A DNA stretch of 64,000 nt from Lineus longissimus (Eukaryota; Nemertea; Pilidiophora; Heteronemertea; Lineidae), in the NCBI RefSeq assembly GCF_910592395.1, contig NC_088323.1, forward strand, positions 868,001 through 932,000. The letters are read 5' to 3'. This document shows positions 45,701-57,209 of the stretch, one piece after another. How positions within the stretch are numbered: position 1 is the stretch's first letter; every line of letters starts with the position of its first letter. The notes below the pieces were generated by a model that saw only the letters and a program-made list of their open reading frames with translations, was not told where the DNA came from and searched no databases. The translations under genes were made by a program, and so were the position numbers.

Positions 45701-48700
45701 GCAAAAATAGAATATATTATTAGATAAACAAGACAATGAAATGAGCTATTTAAGTTCTCTGACCAATTTTCTGTGATGCCTTTGCCATTTCTGTGAAAAC
45801 ATGTATCGACAATAAACGGTGATGGCCAGGTTGTTGAACTATACAGCAGTGTGTTATGTCTTTGTCATCCAAAGATAACAATTGCTTACGCCTCAAGCAG
45901 CGCAGCAGAAAAGTTTTTTATGAATATCGAGTCTTGCCATTCTTAAGCGATTAAAATAATGCCAATTTCTTTCTCGCGGTAAAATATTTTCTTAAAATCA
46001 GCGAGGCTCTATACTCGCTCATTTAGTCGGTGGTGGTTCAAATTCAAATATGCGTATTATAGTCAGTGATTTTCATGTAGTTCTTGGCAAAGTTACTTAG
46101 TAGAAATCAAGAGTGTGACAAAACAGAGTGGTGTTGCACAAGACTAGATTATCCTTAGGGTAGCCCAAACTCATGCTTTTTCAGTGTCAAACAAGGCCGG
46201 TCAACTATGACACGGGCTGCCAAACAAAAGCTATGTAACATTACCATCCACTTCATATCTGGCTGACACACCAATGTCACAGGTCAGCCACCTGCTCATA
46301 CTTAGTAACTCGCCAGTGGTCTTTTCGGTCGAGTCTTGTGCTCTTTCCATTAACATCATCAGGAGCTTCCCGAGGCAGTTCCTTGCGAATTGCACATGGC
46401 ATCTTGGAGCACGACAAGCCATTAACATTGTCTGCACCAGTTCGTTTCTCATCACGTAAATATTGGTAATGAAATTCTGCTCGGTAATGGGAAACACTGT
46501 TGTCGCTAATAGGCGACAACAGGGCTTTTAAAGACGCATTTACCATCAATATGACTATGAAGCGGAGATGGCGTTCGCAGAATGATATAAACAGCAAAGG
46601 CGAAAGCCATTATTTGGAAAAAGAAATGTGATACAGTGTTAGCTGGATGATGGAGATGTCTTCAGAGTCTGCTAATGATCAGACAATATTGCTGATGAAG
46701 CGACTTACCAACAGGATCTGTCATGCAGTAGAAATAGTTTTCTGCTTCTTAAGCTCAGTACGATCCGTGGGAGCTCCCTATCATTCTTATTGATGCAATA
46801 CTAATGAAACAGAGATACGTATCAAGCTCAGAATGAAGTGTTTGATGCCATTAATCACATGCATGGTCTGATCTACCAATTAGACGACTACGTGCAGAAA
46901 GAATGTTGGCCTATTTTATGCTGAATCAGCAACTTCCTTCCATTTAAATCATTTCTTAAAAACGCAATGCGTGCGCATCCCTAGTGAGCCAGGCACCGAA
47001 TCCACAAATGCAATTACCGGTACCGGTACCTTCTTTTCGTACAAGCTCCTATGGCTAATCGTGTCTGATTTAGCTATAGTCGCAAAAAGAGACCACCTCA
47101 TTTTCATGAGCTATGCGAAAAGGAACCAAGGAACAATGGGTAAAGTACAAAGTGCATGAGGACAAACTTTAGGCAAAGGTTTATACCAACTATCTAGTGA
47201 ATATACTAGGGACCCTTGCACTTTTAGTCTGGTCTGACGTTTTTCGTAGTCAGGAAAATGTCCGCTTCTTCTCAAATGTTGGCAACATCGATGGGTGTAA
47301 CATTTCCAATTACCGCTCACAGCATGAGCGTTCCACGCTCCAAGTGATCTTTGCGATGTGAATTGAATGACTGGACACGGGAGCATTCCGAGGGCCGGAA
47401 AATTGATTCAAATATCGAGGACGGAGCAGACGAGCCTATTTCTAATGAAGTGGAAGAGCGGCCGGCGACTGACGAACTGACGAATTATTCAGTTGAAGGT
47501 GAAAGCGTTGGGTAGCTTGGGTACCATACCTTTCTAATGAGGTCACATGATGAAAAAACTTGCCAAAGAGAAACGATATTCTACGGAATTGCCAAAGTCT
47601 ACCATGTCTAGTTCGATGATATAGTGGAGAGTCGGCCCAACAAATAATCATCCTCGAAAAGGGAATGTTCCAATCAGCTCACCATGGTTCCTGAGGGCAT
47701 TGCCTTTGCCACACGGTACAAGAAGAATCTGTCAGCAGACAGTGCTGATAGATTTTCTACTGATAGTTTTTCTACAATAGTCTAGCAAGAAGGATGACTA
47801 CCCGTCACCGCTGTGGCACCTCATATCGCTTGATTGATAGTATGCCACGCAAAAACTAATACTGTCTGGGTAATTTCAATCTAGCTGGAATGATACACCC
47901 TACAAGTGCTATGTAACAGAACACGTTCCAATACATTACTGCTAGTGGCCAGACGGGCTGACAATGTCATTGCACTTCCACTGCCGAATTCTTGCGTAAA
48001 TGCCACAAGGGTAACGACACTAAACACTCTGTAATGAATTGCAAGACTGACAAGATACTGTTTTTAAACAAATATGAATCTATAAAATGTTTTCTTTTTA
48101 GGATGAGTTGTTTAAGTGTCGTTTACTGATGAATCGACCAAATAATCATCCTCCATTAGCGTATCACTTTATCCAATTTCATTCCTTTGATTCTAACATT
48201 GGATTTTATTCTGGTTATAGTTAATGTTATTGCCTTGATAGCAAATCTGTGATCACATGCATGTTGTTAAATGCCGTGAGGAAGAAGTATTTTATCTGAC
48301 TAATCTCGTACCTTAGCAGGATATCTGTATTCTCCAACCAACAGTCAAATCATAAAATTCTTTCACAATTTCTTTGAAGGCAAATTGTTTACTTGTCTTA
48401 ATGAGTTACAATAATCTCAAGATAATCTCACCCGAGTAGTCATTTTGTTACACAACACCTATTCCTCTAGTCAGATAAGCAGCAGGAAGAAAGTAGGTTT
48501 TATGGATCTTCTTGATTCTCTAACCAACGGTTAACGCAAGTTCGTAGGTGACACTGGATGACTATAAACTGTGGTAATGCGACGAGATTCGTGAAAGGCA
48601 CATCGCTTGTAAGGTTTTGTTTTCAACTCACAGATACCCATCCCCTAGGAGATCTTATCAGTCCCATTCCATACTATTGGTCTTTTTTCTATTCTTGCAG

Positions 48701-49717
48701 TGCTGGTTAAAACCTGCCTTACCTCCAAATGTGCAGCAAACTACACCGAACAGGGGAAGGCATGTATGGTGAAGGTAAACGAGCAGTTCTCACTGTCTGT
48801 GCCACTCATTATAAACAAGGACAAGGCTGGTTGCATCACCCTATGCAAGTGAGTGAAACAGAGTCAACGTATTAGGTTTCAGGAACTATCGTCTTGTTAC
48901 ACCAGTGTCACATGTTAACATGTCAACGGGGAACGTGCTCTCGGGGGGGGGGGGGGGACATCACATTAGTTCTGCCATTTTAGTTTCCAGCCTCTTCGAA
49001 TGGTGCTCCGGATGCGGTAGTACAGCGCATAACAGCGACGTCAATCTTCCTGAATAGGACGCAAACACATAAGTTTTAAATAATACCAAATTGAAATACA
49101 CCTTTTCCAGAGAATACCAAGAGTTCTTCTACTGCTTGCACGATGTGCTGGACCCCTGCGAGGAACTGGGAGCTCATTACTTCAACCTGTTGCACACAGA
49201 GATGGCACCGACTGTGGGAAAGTACTGTCCCGAGGTACAGGTAGTATTTCAACCTCTTACCATACGCTCGAGTGCAGCCGTCATTTCTTTCCAAAACCTC
49301 GGCTGCCCGCTCGATTTTGGCCTACAACTTACCGGTGACCTCTACCCTCAAGCTGTTTGCTGAGACAACCAATACCCCAAGTTCAATATCGATTAATTTA
49401 TTTCTTGAAGATGTCACCAACAACCATTTCCCGTTCGACTACAGCTATCATCATTTTATTAAGATCGAGACGCCCGCTTACTCGTTTACATTAGACATGT
49501 TAGAATCAGTCTTTCAGGCATTCATCAGCCTGGAAGTTCATTATTATAACAAAGCCACTCCTTCCTCTTCCAGGCAGAACCTAATCGCCGAAGAGACAAG
49601 ACGCCTTCATCAGACCAATTTGCCTTGAGGAGCAGCAGTGAAAGATGCAGTTATTCCGCGAGTTCATTGTTCTGTGTCTTGTTGTTATGGAGATTCATTC
49701 TCATCCCCGGGACGTGA
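42724..49717 (+). CDS. Orphan small secreted 8-cysteine protein with a GPI-type tail
   Basis: Four coding exons: 42724-42757 (the exon begins at 42628), 48701-48848, 49111-49234 and 49574-49717. The phases (1, 2, 0) match, giving 149 aa. An alternative donor 6 bp later (49240) would add two residues. The protein starts MDLLLPMIIIS and continues hydrophobic across the 5.9-kb first intron, a clear signal peptide. The mature part has eight cysteines (17, 22, 33, 56, 60, 69, 77, 100), one sequon (NYT at 25) and a helical look. It ends with a Ser-rich spacer and a hydrophobic C-terminus (about 134-149) without a cytoplasmic tail, as expected for GPI attachment. The single Arg in that tail is a blemish. 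Helical multi-cysteine GPI proteins of unknown function are common in invertebrates, but I recognise no specific family. The short first coding exon is the reason the gene is easy to miss. Confidence 0.75.
43441..43469 (+). repeat. Poly-G tract interrupted by one T
   Basis: Seventeen G, one T and eleven G lie in the first intron of the GPI-type orphan gene. Similar homopolymers occur at 48943-48957 (G15) and 54261-54277 (C17). Lengths of such tracts are unreliable in assemblies. Confidence 0.95.
44900..45195 (+). mobile_element. Dispersed repeat, copy B
   Basis: It shares GTAATCGCAGCATACACGGA, GGTGACTATCAGGCTTTGTT, ACTAGCACTATAA, GCAAACGAACG and GACCGATAACGATAATAGC with copy C at high identity, and the same blocks in reverse with copy A. 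The 3' part has two copies of ACTGATGATGTTT followed by an A/T-rich tail. It is non-coding and lies in the first intron of the GPI-type gene. Confidence 0.75.
48943..48957 (+). repeat. Poly-G tract (15 G)
   Basis: A homopolymer in intron 2 of the GPI-type orphan gene, 95 bp after the exon 2 donor. It could form a G-quadruplex in the nascent transcript. The length is uncertain. Confidence 0.9.
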
Positions 49718-51388
49718 CGGACGTGACGGGGTTATCATGACCGAGGAAATTGCACTAGATGCCCTGGCGGACTTCATAGCTTTAAGTGAGGAGAAGCCCA
49801 ACTTTCAAAGTTAGTGCTGGCGGCAGTTTTATAGCAAAGGAACAACGGGTTAAAAGTGACATGTAGCAGGTGCCAACGTGAATCCTTCATTAAACCCAGT
49901 GTGAGCTCCTGTCTATATATCGTCCCCACTGAAGATGTTAAAAGTGGATTTAACAGTGGGATAGTGAGAGGCCAGCAGTGTAAGTCGAACAAAGGCGAAT
50001 CACGGGATCAAATTGTACGGGTCGAGTGACTCTATGTATTGCAGGCTGAACGTCGGATAATCCACGCGAACAATGGTATTCTGAGTACATTGTTTGTCAA
50101 AGAATATATATTGTGATTGTAATATCCTGAGGTAATCAGTGCTTTTAAGTGTTCGCTTCTACGCCCCTGTACACAAAGCATAACGTGGGATACAATGTGT
50201 AGACGCTATTTAGGCGATTTTGGTGCGTCTGTTTCACAAAGGCCTATTACACGTAATAAAGGTCTTCCTTCAACCGGCTAAATAGCGTCATTGGTATTGT
50301 CACGCTCCTCAATTGTGTAAATCATAGTTGGCATCAATCAGAAATGTTTGTAACTGTTCAATCCCATCATGATCATCGTCATCATCATAACCATCATCAC
50401 CAACTTATAACACCGTCATCGAGTCAACAGAAGCTTTCTAGACTATCAACAGGCGCCGTATGACTTGTTGCAAAACGTAGACAGGGGCTGTTTTGTTGTA
50501 CAGAAAGATTCACCCCATTTTTGTTCTGTCGATACCACTGTCCCCATCTTCATCACAGACATTCATCTCTAATTGCTGTTGTGACAAATACTAAAATAAC
50601 TTAACGCTGTGAGTTATTGTTTTGTAAAATCGCCTTTCATGTTTGGACGACGTGTAGATATTGTTATATCGTTATGACTTGTTCTATGTTTGAATGTTAT
50701 ATTGTCGTCAGAGGCATTTCACCAAGTATTCATTATCACGCAAGTACATCATTCTCCAAAAAGATCACGCATTAAGAAGAAGAGATGAAAAAGTATTGTG
50801 TAGACTTTTAAGGTTATGCGTATCTGTTCGATCGCTATGTTCCAGGAATCTTCGCGCACCTGCGAAGTATCACGGTGCACTCCACGAATCGATGAGCAGC
50901 GGATCCAAAATGGCCGCCTGTGCTGTCACTCACAGAATGCCGAGAGGTATAAATGTACTGGTACATCTTAAAATTCGAGGAGAAGAGTTTGCCCAAGATA
51001 AACTGTCCAGGGAGCAGATTGAGAGAAATCAACTTGAAAATTGTAATGTAATCATTGATCATTCACAGAAAATCGCAAGCCTATATTCGCCTTACCTATC
51101 ACTGCATGCTGAAGTTTAAGTGTCAGATTGTGATACGTTGCTATACCTTTTAACCATGTTAACATGACGATACCTTTCAAATGATCAATGAGAAATTATT
51201 TATTTATGTAAAAAACAGTATTTTTATTTAATGAAAATATTTACAAACAATAAATGTTATATAAATAAGTAATACATTTGATTATTGCATGCAGTGATCA
51301 CTGCGCATTGCATGCATTGACCACTCCGCAATGCATGCTAGCAGTGACACGCTATCTGACAACAACAGGCGTATCAAAGCCAGAGAGT
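49718..51388. other. Intergenic stretch between convergent orphan genes
   Basis: It holds the 3' ends of the GPI-type gene (+) and the PPxY-tailed gene (-). A 141-codon plus-strand frame at 50694-51119 has a charged helical C-terminal half but no recognised family or splice context, so it was not called. A minus-strand AATAAA (TTTATT at 51200-51205) is a candidate 3' end for the PPxY gene. Short ATCATC microsatellite sequence lies near 50370-50400. Confidence 0.5.
51200..51205 (-). terminator. Candidate polyadenylation signal for the PPxY-tailed gene
   Basis: TTTATT on the plus strand, within a run of A/T-rich sequence about 185 bp after the stop codon at 51389. Several overlapping TTTATTTA words lie nearby, so the exact hexamer is uncertain. 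Confidence 0.4.
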
Positions 51389-53882
51389 TTAAACTCTTGA
51401 TATGCCACGTTCATTATTGGCGACATCACAATTCACATTCAAATCACTTGATCCATTTGCTCTGGTGGCCTCAGTATTCAAATTGAACACAGGGTTTACT
51501 GCATCATTGTATGAGGGTGGTTGATCGTTGTCTATCAGCTGATCATACTGCGGTGGTTGTTCCTGGACGGATTCGTACGAGGGAGGTGGCCCATCGATGG
51601 AGGAGCCGAGAAACCCCGATACTGGCGGGTTCGTTGTTGACGTGGGTTCAAGTTCTGAAACAAAACTTCTGGAGGTAAAGTTAAGAAGAGCGTCAAGTGT
51701 CAAGGCTAATGAAGGGGCACCTCTGATTCGACTTTTGAGACGCTCCTTCTTCCTTGATTCATGTCCCTTATGCCAGTGACTAGGCGAGAAGGCAGTTTGT
51801 AGCGGGGGTTTGTACCTGGTGTAGTGTCTGGCGTGTAGTGCAGAACCCAGCCAACTGCATCTGCGGAACTTGTTACTACAAGTTACCAACTGATACGCAA
51901 CCTTCGACCTCCCGGTCAAGACTGAGGTGAATACCTTAACCACTGGGTAATAGAATATCGTGGAAGTATCTTACATGTCTTATTTTCAATAGCTATAACG
52001 ATCAGTGATGACCAGTCAATGCCTTTACTGGCATGGATACATCTCATCTTAATGTCTTGATTCAACCTGATCTTTTGAACATTCAATTGATCACTGATAT
52101 TTACCCATTGTTGGTGGCCGCCTATTCCTTGCCCTCCGTTTCCTTACAATCGAGTGAGCAGCGCAAACAGCGATAGGAATTAGAACCAGAATTGACCCGC
52201 CAAGGGTCCATCCAAGTATCCTGAAACAAATTGCACCAAAAATGAAAAAGACGCTGGATGGTCGCATGTTTCGTCAGGCGCCTCAGCAGAAACTAGTACC
52301 ACATTGGATAATGATTGAAATATTAGGCGAGCTGGTGTATCTGTGATTATGTGCACACTGCACACCCTAACCATCGCCTCGTTTGCTGCCCGCTCCGGAA
52401 TAGGCAGCGCAGAATCCTATTGTGGAAGTAGGTCTTCATGTTTCTATCGATTCTATTTTCTCCTGGCCCTATTTCACGTTAACTTACGTTGATTGATTGT
52501 CACTGCTTTGATGCGTATTTATATTTGATGGACGGCAGCATGTCTGGCCAACAATGTTCCCCTTGGACTCCGCATTACAGCAACTCGGTGACCGGAAGTC
52601 ACTGCAGACATGGGTTGACCAAGGATACCACAGCCCACAGGTGCTGAAGGACGGAGAGTTGCAACAGCCGTACGCACAGCATCTAGCCACCGCAGAATGA
52701 GTGCAGAAGTGAGTAGTTCTTGTCCAGGAGCATGAAATGTCATGTGGGTTTATATAACAGCCCGATGAAGTTGTTAACAAGAGACATGAACTGTACGTAT
52801 TGAAATCCGTGTGGTATCTTGAAGAACAACAAAAGACGGAACTACTTTTTGTCCCAGTAGCGTGCGTCAGAGTACAGCATTGAGTATTCGGGTAAGTATA
52901 ACATGTCTCTGTTGTGAACCTAGCTGGTGCACCGCGTGTTCCCGAACACTTGGAGAAAGGAAAACCCATAAATTCCCAGTAAGCACAACAGCTTGTATAA
53001 CAACATGCAGTCTCTCTTCTTACAGTACAGTAATCTGTTTTTGAAATTCCTGGGCACGAGGTATATGTTGTTACAGGCTCGCAGCAACTTTGGCCCATGT
53101 CACGTGAACCGATTTTGTATGGACAGCATGAAGTCATGTGATATTGCAGGCAGGTCTGTGCACCTCTTGGCGATGCCGAGTTCGGACACTTTGAGAAGGG
53201 AAACTTGGAAAAGTCAGATTCGGGACAACATTTACTGTAGCAACATTTCGGCGAGGCGGGATTCGTGCACGGAAACTGCCCTGCCCCACCTTGACATGAA
53301 CTCGCAGCCAACACAAAACCTGCAAGAGACATTAAAGACCCTTCATGATAATACCTGCATATTTCAATTCAAAAGCCGAATATACGGTACTTCCGAATTT
53401 GATCAGCACTTATATATCGATAATCAGGTTGGACATTATCAGTTGGATAGTCCGTCAACCTACTTGAAGTTATTAAATGGTACCGGTATTCTGGTATGAT
53501 AGTTTTACGAGTCAGAAGCGTGTTTGCTTGTTCTATAAGCTTATCGCAACAACACAAACAGACTACTTGTGCTTGTGCTTGTGTGGTGCATATATCTAGG
53601 ATATATTTAGCACGGATATCGAGGTTATCACATTTTTATAAAGTCACGTAAAGTAGGCCAATGTATTGTTATATCACGGGCACAGGTCACTATGTAGGTC
53701 TCCTCATGAGCGCAAGTATTGCATACGTGGATCACATTTGGTTAAAACGACAACCGTGTACACCAGATGACAAGACTGGTTAGCCTGGTCAGGCCTACAT
53801 GGTAATACGACAAATGTTAAATACCTGCGAATTGACTCAGGAAGATCACTTGCTGCCAGATTAGTCCGCTGTTCACCGCCAT
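51389..53882 (-). CDS. Orphan type I membrane protein: three 12-Cys modules, one TM helix, PPxY tail
   Basis: Four coding exons: 53882-53825, 53319-52488, 52220-52105 and 51654-51389. The phases (1, 2, 1) match, giving 423 aa. It starts MAVNSGLIWQQVIFLSQFAG, a signal peptide. The ectodomain (28-297) is three tandem modules (starting at C28, C108 and C216), each with the signature C-x8-C-T-x6-CC-x3-CC followed by C, C, CC and CC at similar spacing: 12 cysteines per module. One TM helix (298-322) is followed by a basic stop-transfer stretch (RKRRARNRRPP). The cytoplasmic tail has three PPxY motifs (359-362, 369-372, 381-384), which in other proteins recruit WW domains of NEDD4-family ubiquitin ligases. 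The architecture resembles Shisa/WBP1/VOPP1/CYYR1-type proteins, but the repeated module is not one I recognise. A receptor, sorting adaptor or adhesion role is inference. Confidence 0.8.
51780..51955 (-). mobile_element. tRNA-derived SINE in intron 3 of the PPxY-tailed gene
   Basis: On the minus strand a tRNA-like head reads CCCAGTGGTTAAGGTATTCA, an A-box match, then CTTGACCGGGAGGTCGAAGG in place of the B box. A non-tRNA body rich in CTGGGTTCTGCACTACA follows. It lies between the TM exon and the tail exon and is on the same strand as the gene. Confidence 0.7.
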
Positions 53883-55086
53883 GTTTGTTGAGAATATTTG
53901 CCCTATTCCACATCTGCCGGACGGGCCTCAGGTACCCGAGCACATTCCCTTCAACCTGCCTTGCATTGAGCCTCTGCAACAGATGGTGGAGTCATCCATA
54001 TATACCATACGTGTGTTCGTGCTGATCCTTAGCTGCATATAATCGCTCTGACCTCAATCAAGGCAATACAAAACATTCTACGGGAAATCATCATGTAAAG
54101 AGTTTTATTCAGCAGATATTTAATCAGGTCAAGGCGTGACGCGCGTTCCATTTTTAGATATCAGTTGTCGGAGGTGAAAAGACGCGACAACAGATCTGTG
54201 CTTTACCCGTTTACAGGCGCCGACTTCAATCACGCATCAAAAGATGGTGTTTGCACCCCTCCCCCCCCCCCCCCCCCAAACAAAAAAAAACTGTTGGAAA
54301 ACCAACTGAAATGACATTCAAGCCACCGGAACTGCGCAGAACTGCGCTGTAATGCGCTAGTATGTCAGACGCTTCGGGAGCTTTTCTTCAGTGTCGTATA
54401 TATCAACTGTCCTTAGAGTAACCAGCTTGGTTGCTCTGAGGACATTAAATTCCTTTGCCCAGACTTTGATTACTTAAACTCTGAGTTTGGGTCAAATCAA
54501 AACACTCCATGAAACATTAGTAATCGCCGTAAGGCCAGGCTAATTGAAGCCAAACCCTTAATGGAAAGGGAGTGACTTCAATACGAGACTCATTTCTGAA
54601 CGATTAGCCTGAAGTTCAAATATAATATATGTTTGTTCTTGTATGCTGAGGATCAAATGATCTCGAGAAGCGATCGCAGTAGGTCTCTAGTCGGATTCAT
54701 TCTATTTGGCCGCATGCGCTGGGAAGCAAGCATCCTTAACACAGGTAAGATCCCATCTATCGAAACAATTATGATTTGGGGAATTGGGGAACTGCATGGG
54801 GTCTAATCAAGCGACATGTGAATGAGCAGGTCAGCCCAGTCTGAGCTGGTCATCAATCGAGTGGTTCCAGAATTGTAGAATCAATCTGTCCATCGACTCG
54901 GCCATTCTGTTCTATGACTCCCAAATTACTCTTAAGACATCCGTTCTCCAGCTGCTGTGAGGCGCTTTGAGCAATGATACCGCATTGGATTTAGTCCTAC
55001 TAACAACTATTATCATTATCATTGTTTAAATCTTCATTATTATTACTGTGCCGCATTTACTTGTTGCTCGATCGGTTTTCTTTCAG
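53883..55086. other. Divergent region between the PPxY gene and the helical orphan gene
   Basis: Start codons are 1.24 kb apart on opposite strands, so both promoters lie here. A donor (AACACAG/GTAAGA, after 54744) and an acceptor at 55086 define a likely untranslated first exon of the helical gene. A poly-C tract (C17 at 54261-54277) followed by an A-rich stretch is present. No conserved coding sequence is seen. Confidence 0.5.
54261..54277 (+). repeat. Poly-C tract (17 C)
   Basis: A homopolymer followed by AAACAAAAAAAAA. Its length is uncertain. It lies in the divergent region between two orphan genes. Confidence 0.9.
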
Positions 55087-55117
55087 GAGCGCTTGTAACG
55101 ACCACGTCAAAACAAAC

Positions 55118-57049
55118 ATGAAAGACTCTGGAAAATGTATGGTTCTAGTAGTTGTTATAATTGGTAAGTTGTTGGGTCATCAGATGTATATTGGGCACAT
55201 ACGATTCAAATGTTGCTCTACCAAGTGCTTGCGGCGGCCACGAACTACCCAATACCTACATAAGGATAATAAAAGTTTCAATGAAAGACTCGCTGAGAGA
55301 GGAATGCTATACGGCGATGGTGCCCGAACAAGCTAAGGGATCGATTCATTGTACTGGGTGCAGTACAAGCAAAGACCGGTCAAATGCCCCTCGTCTCGAA
55401 TCAAAGAAAAGTAATAATTATTCCACTCAAAGTTAGATATCTCAACTTCTCTTCAGCCATTGGATCGCTGCACACAGGGCGAGCAGCAAAACCTTCCCCA
55501 GCGAGAGTAGCAGCCTTCTTCATGCAACAATTCCTTCTAGGTCCATCTGGGAAGGAACTTTTGAGAAGTATACATGTGAAGCGGACCACCAGAATGATAG
55601 CGTGAGAAAAAACATTAGTTCTTTAATCGGCATGTCTTCATGATTAGAGTGTTTTTGCTGCATCTGCATGTCAGTTACGATTGCTATGCTAATAACTTAC
55701 CATACATCGAAATTATTCAATGCCTGTGAAACCCGAGGGGTTTCCCCGAGTTCGCTGCTTCATTGGAAACGGTTTTTTTTGCTACGAATACCATTTTGTT
55801 TCAGTGACCTAAAAAAGCCGAAGAACCTCCAAAAACTTGTGATGTTCATGAACGGAGAAGGTGGCCAACTTTGGCAGAAACTCGCCAAAAACGCCCAGAT
55901 CGCCGCGGTGTTCAAGCAATTCCAGGAGAAGAAAATATCATCCGATAAACTGTTCGACTTCTTAAAGAAACTGTCTCTCTACTTGAAGGAGGTCAAGATG
56001 ATTATGACTGCACTAATACAAGGGATGGATGATGCTATGCAGAGTAAGTTTGTTCAACTCACAACCATTTGAAAAGAAATCAGACACAAGGCGTCATGAA
56101 GTTGTTGTCGAATGTAAATAATGTCCAACGGAACCATCGGGATGCACCGATAGAAACCTTTCCAATTTCGATTGGTATCCGATCTAATCACTAGGAGGCA
56201 GCACAAAATAAGACGTCACGCCCGCCATCTTGAAATTGTATATGCATGCACACTTTGTCCGTATTTCAGGCGACAAAATAAAACACCGGTTTGGTCGAGA
56301 ATGATTCAAATGGCTTCGGCTTCGTATGTTTTTACAACTCATAATTCCCTGAAAATTCAACTAAAAGATGCAGTAAACCTGTCTTTTTTTCAGAAAGTGG
56401 TTTTCGATACGCCTCAAACTCAAATATGGGAACTTGCACAACCAGCGCACAAAGTCTTCTCCAGCAGATCCAAAACACTACACACAAATTGAGCGGCTTT
56501 GAGAAGGGCGAGAAGTTAAGAAGAGCGTTGGCTGCAACTGAGGTATTGCTCGAGGTGGATGAGAAGTTACAGGTTTGGGGAAAATTGGTCAAGGTTGCCC
56601 TCCAGCCTATCGCTGCCCTGTTCCCTGGTGACTTGTGGTCGAAAGCCTTGCAGGAGACGGAACTTTCGTTTAGGGATTACGACAAGATTGGCGGGGAGGC
56701 TACGCGGCTGTTCCAGAGCCAGCAACAGGTTCTACATGCGCGGGTGAACGAATGGCAGAACATCAAATTTGCCCTGATCAGTGAACAAAAGAAGATAGAG
56801 AAGAGAAAACAGGCGTGTTTGACCACGAGGGACTTTAACAAGCTTGCTTTGAAGTTCCAGAAACGGAACACGGGATTTATGAAGCACGCAAACAAGGTCA
56901 ACCAGGATCTCTTTAAGCTGAAGAAGGCGGTGAACGGAGTGAAAGAGTGGCGGAGCACCAAGTTGTTGTCGTTCATCAAGCGCTTTGTCTCCAACAAGGA
57001 TGCGTATGAGAAGGTTGCTAAACAATACAAGGGGATCAAAAAGATGTAA
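55118..57049 (+). CDS. Orphan secreted or luminal all-helical protein
   Basis: Four coding exons: 55118-55163, 55457-55601, 55805-56043 and 56394-57049. The phases (1, 2, 1) match, giving 361 aa. An acceptor at 55086 shows an upstream untranslated exon. The N-terminus (MKDSGKCMVLVVVIIG, then AIGSLHTGRA) is a short hydrophobic signal-peptide-like segment. The remainder is almost entirely predicted helix, Lys/Gln/Leu-rich, with coiled-coil character: FKQFQEKKISSDKLFDFLKK and KEVKMIMTALIQ in exon 3; LLQQIQNTTHKL, a moderately hydrophobic segment near LVKVALQPIAALFPG, and long basic helices in exon 4. It ends YKGIKKM. Only three cysteines are seen (one in the signal). I recognise no family. Long-helix bundle proteins of this shape have many roles, so no function is assigned. 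It converges on the SLC23 gene. Confidence 0.75.
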
Positions 57050-57190
57050 AAAGACTGAATGCAGGCCTTTGGGATAATCTTCATTGGAACGGGAATGAAT
57101 GTAAAGTAAGGCAAGGTATCCCGACCTTGTGTAGCAAGACTATAGAATAGGGAACATCAATTTCCAAACAGAACTCTACTTCCAATTGTG

Positions 57191-57196
57191 AATAAA
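57191..57196 (+). terminator. Polyadenylation signal of the helical orphan gene
   Basis: This AATAAA lies 142 bp after the stop codon, the first canonical signal on this strand, and a T-rich stretch follows at 57203-57210. Confidence 0.6.
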
Positions 57197-57203
57197 CTGC
57201 ATC

Positions 57204-57209
57204 TTTATT
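57204..57209 (-). terminator. Polyadenylation signal of the SLC23 gene
   Basis: TTTATT on the plus strand is AATAAA on the gene strand, 179 bp after the SLC23 stop codon. It almost abuts the opposite gene's signal. Confidence 0.6.

Noticed and set aside
46231-46597. Overlapping frames of 60-106 codons on both strands
   Set aside because: No similarity, no splice logic, inside the large intron of the GPI-type gene; treated as chance frames.
50694-51119. 141-codon plus-strand frame with charged helical C-terminal half
   Set aside because: No supporting splice sites or similarity; the composition alone is insufficient.
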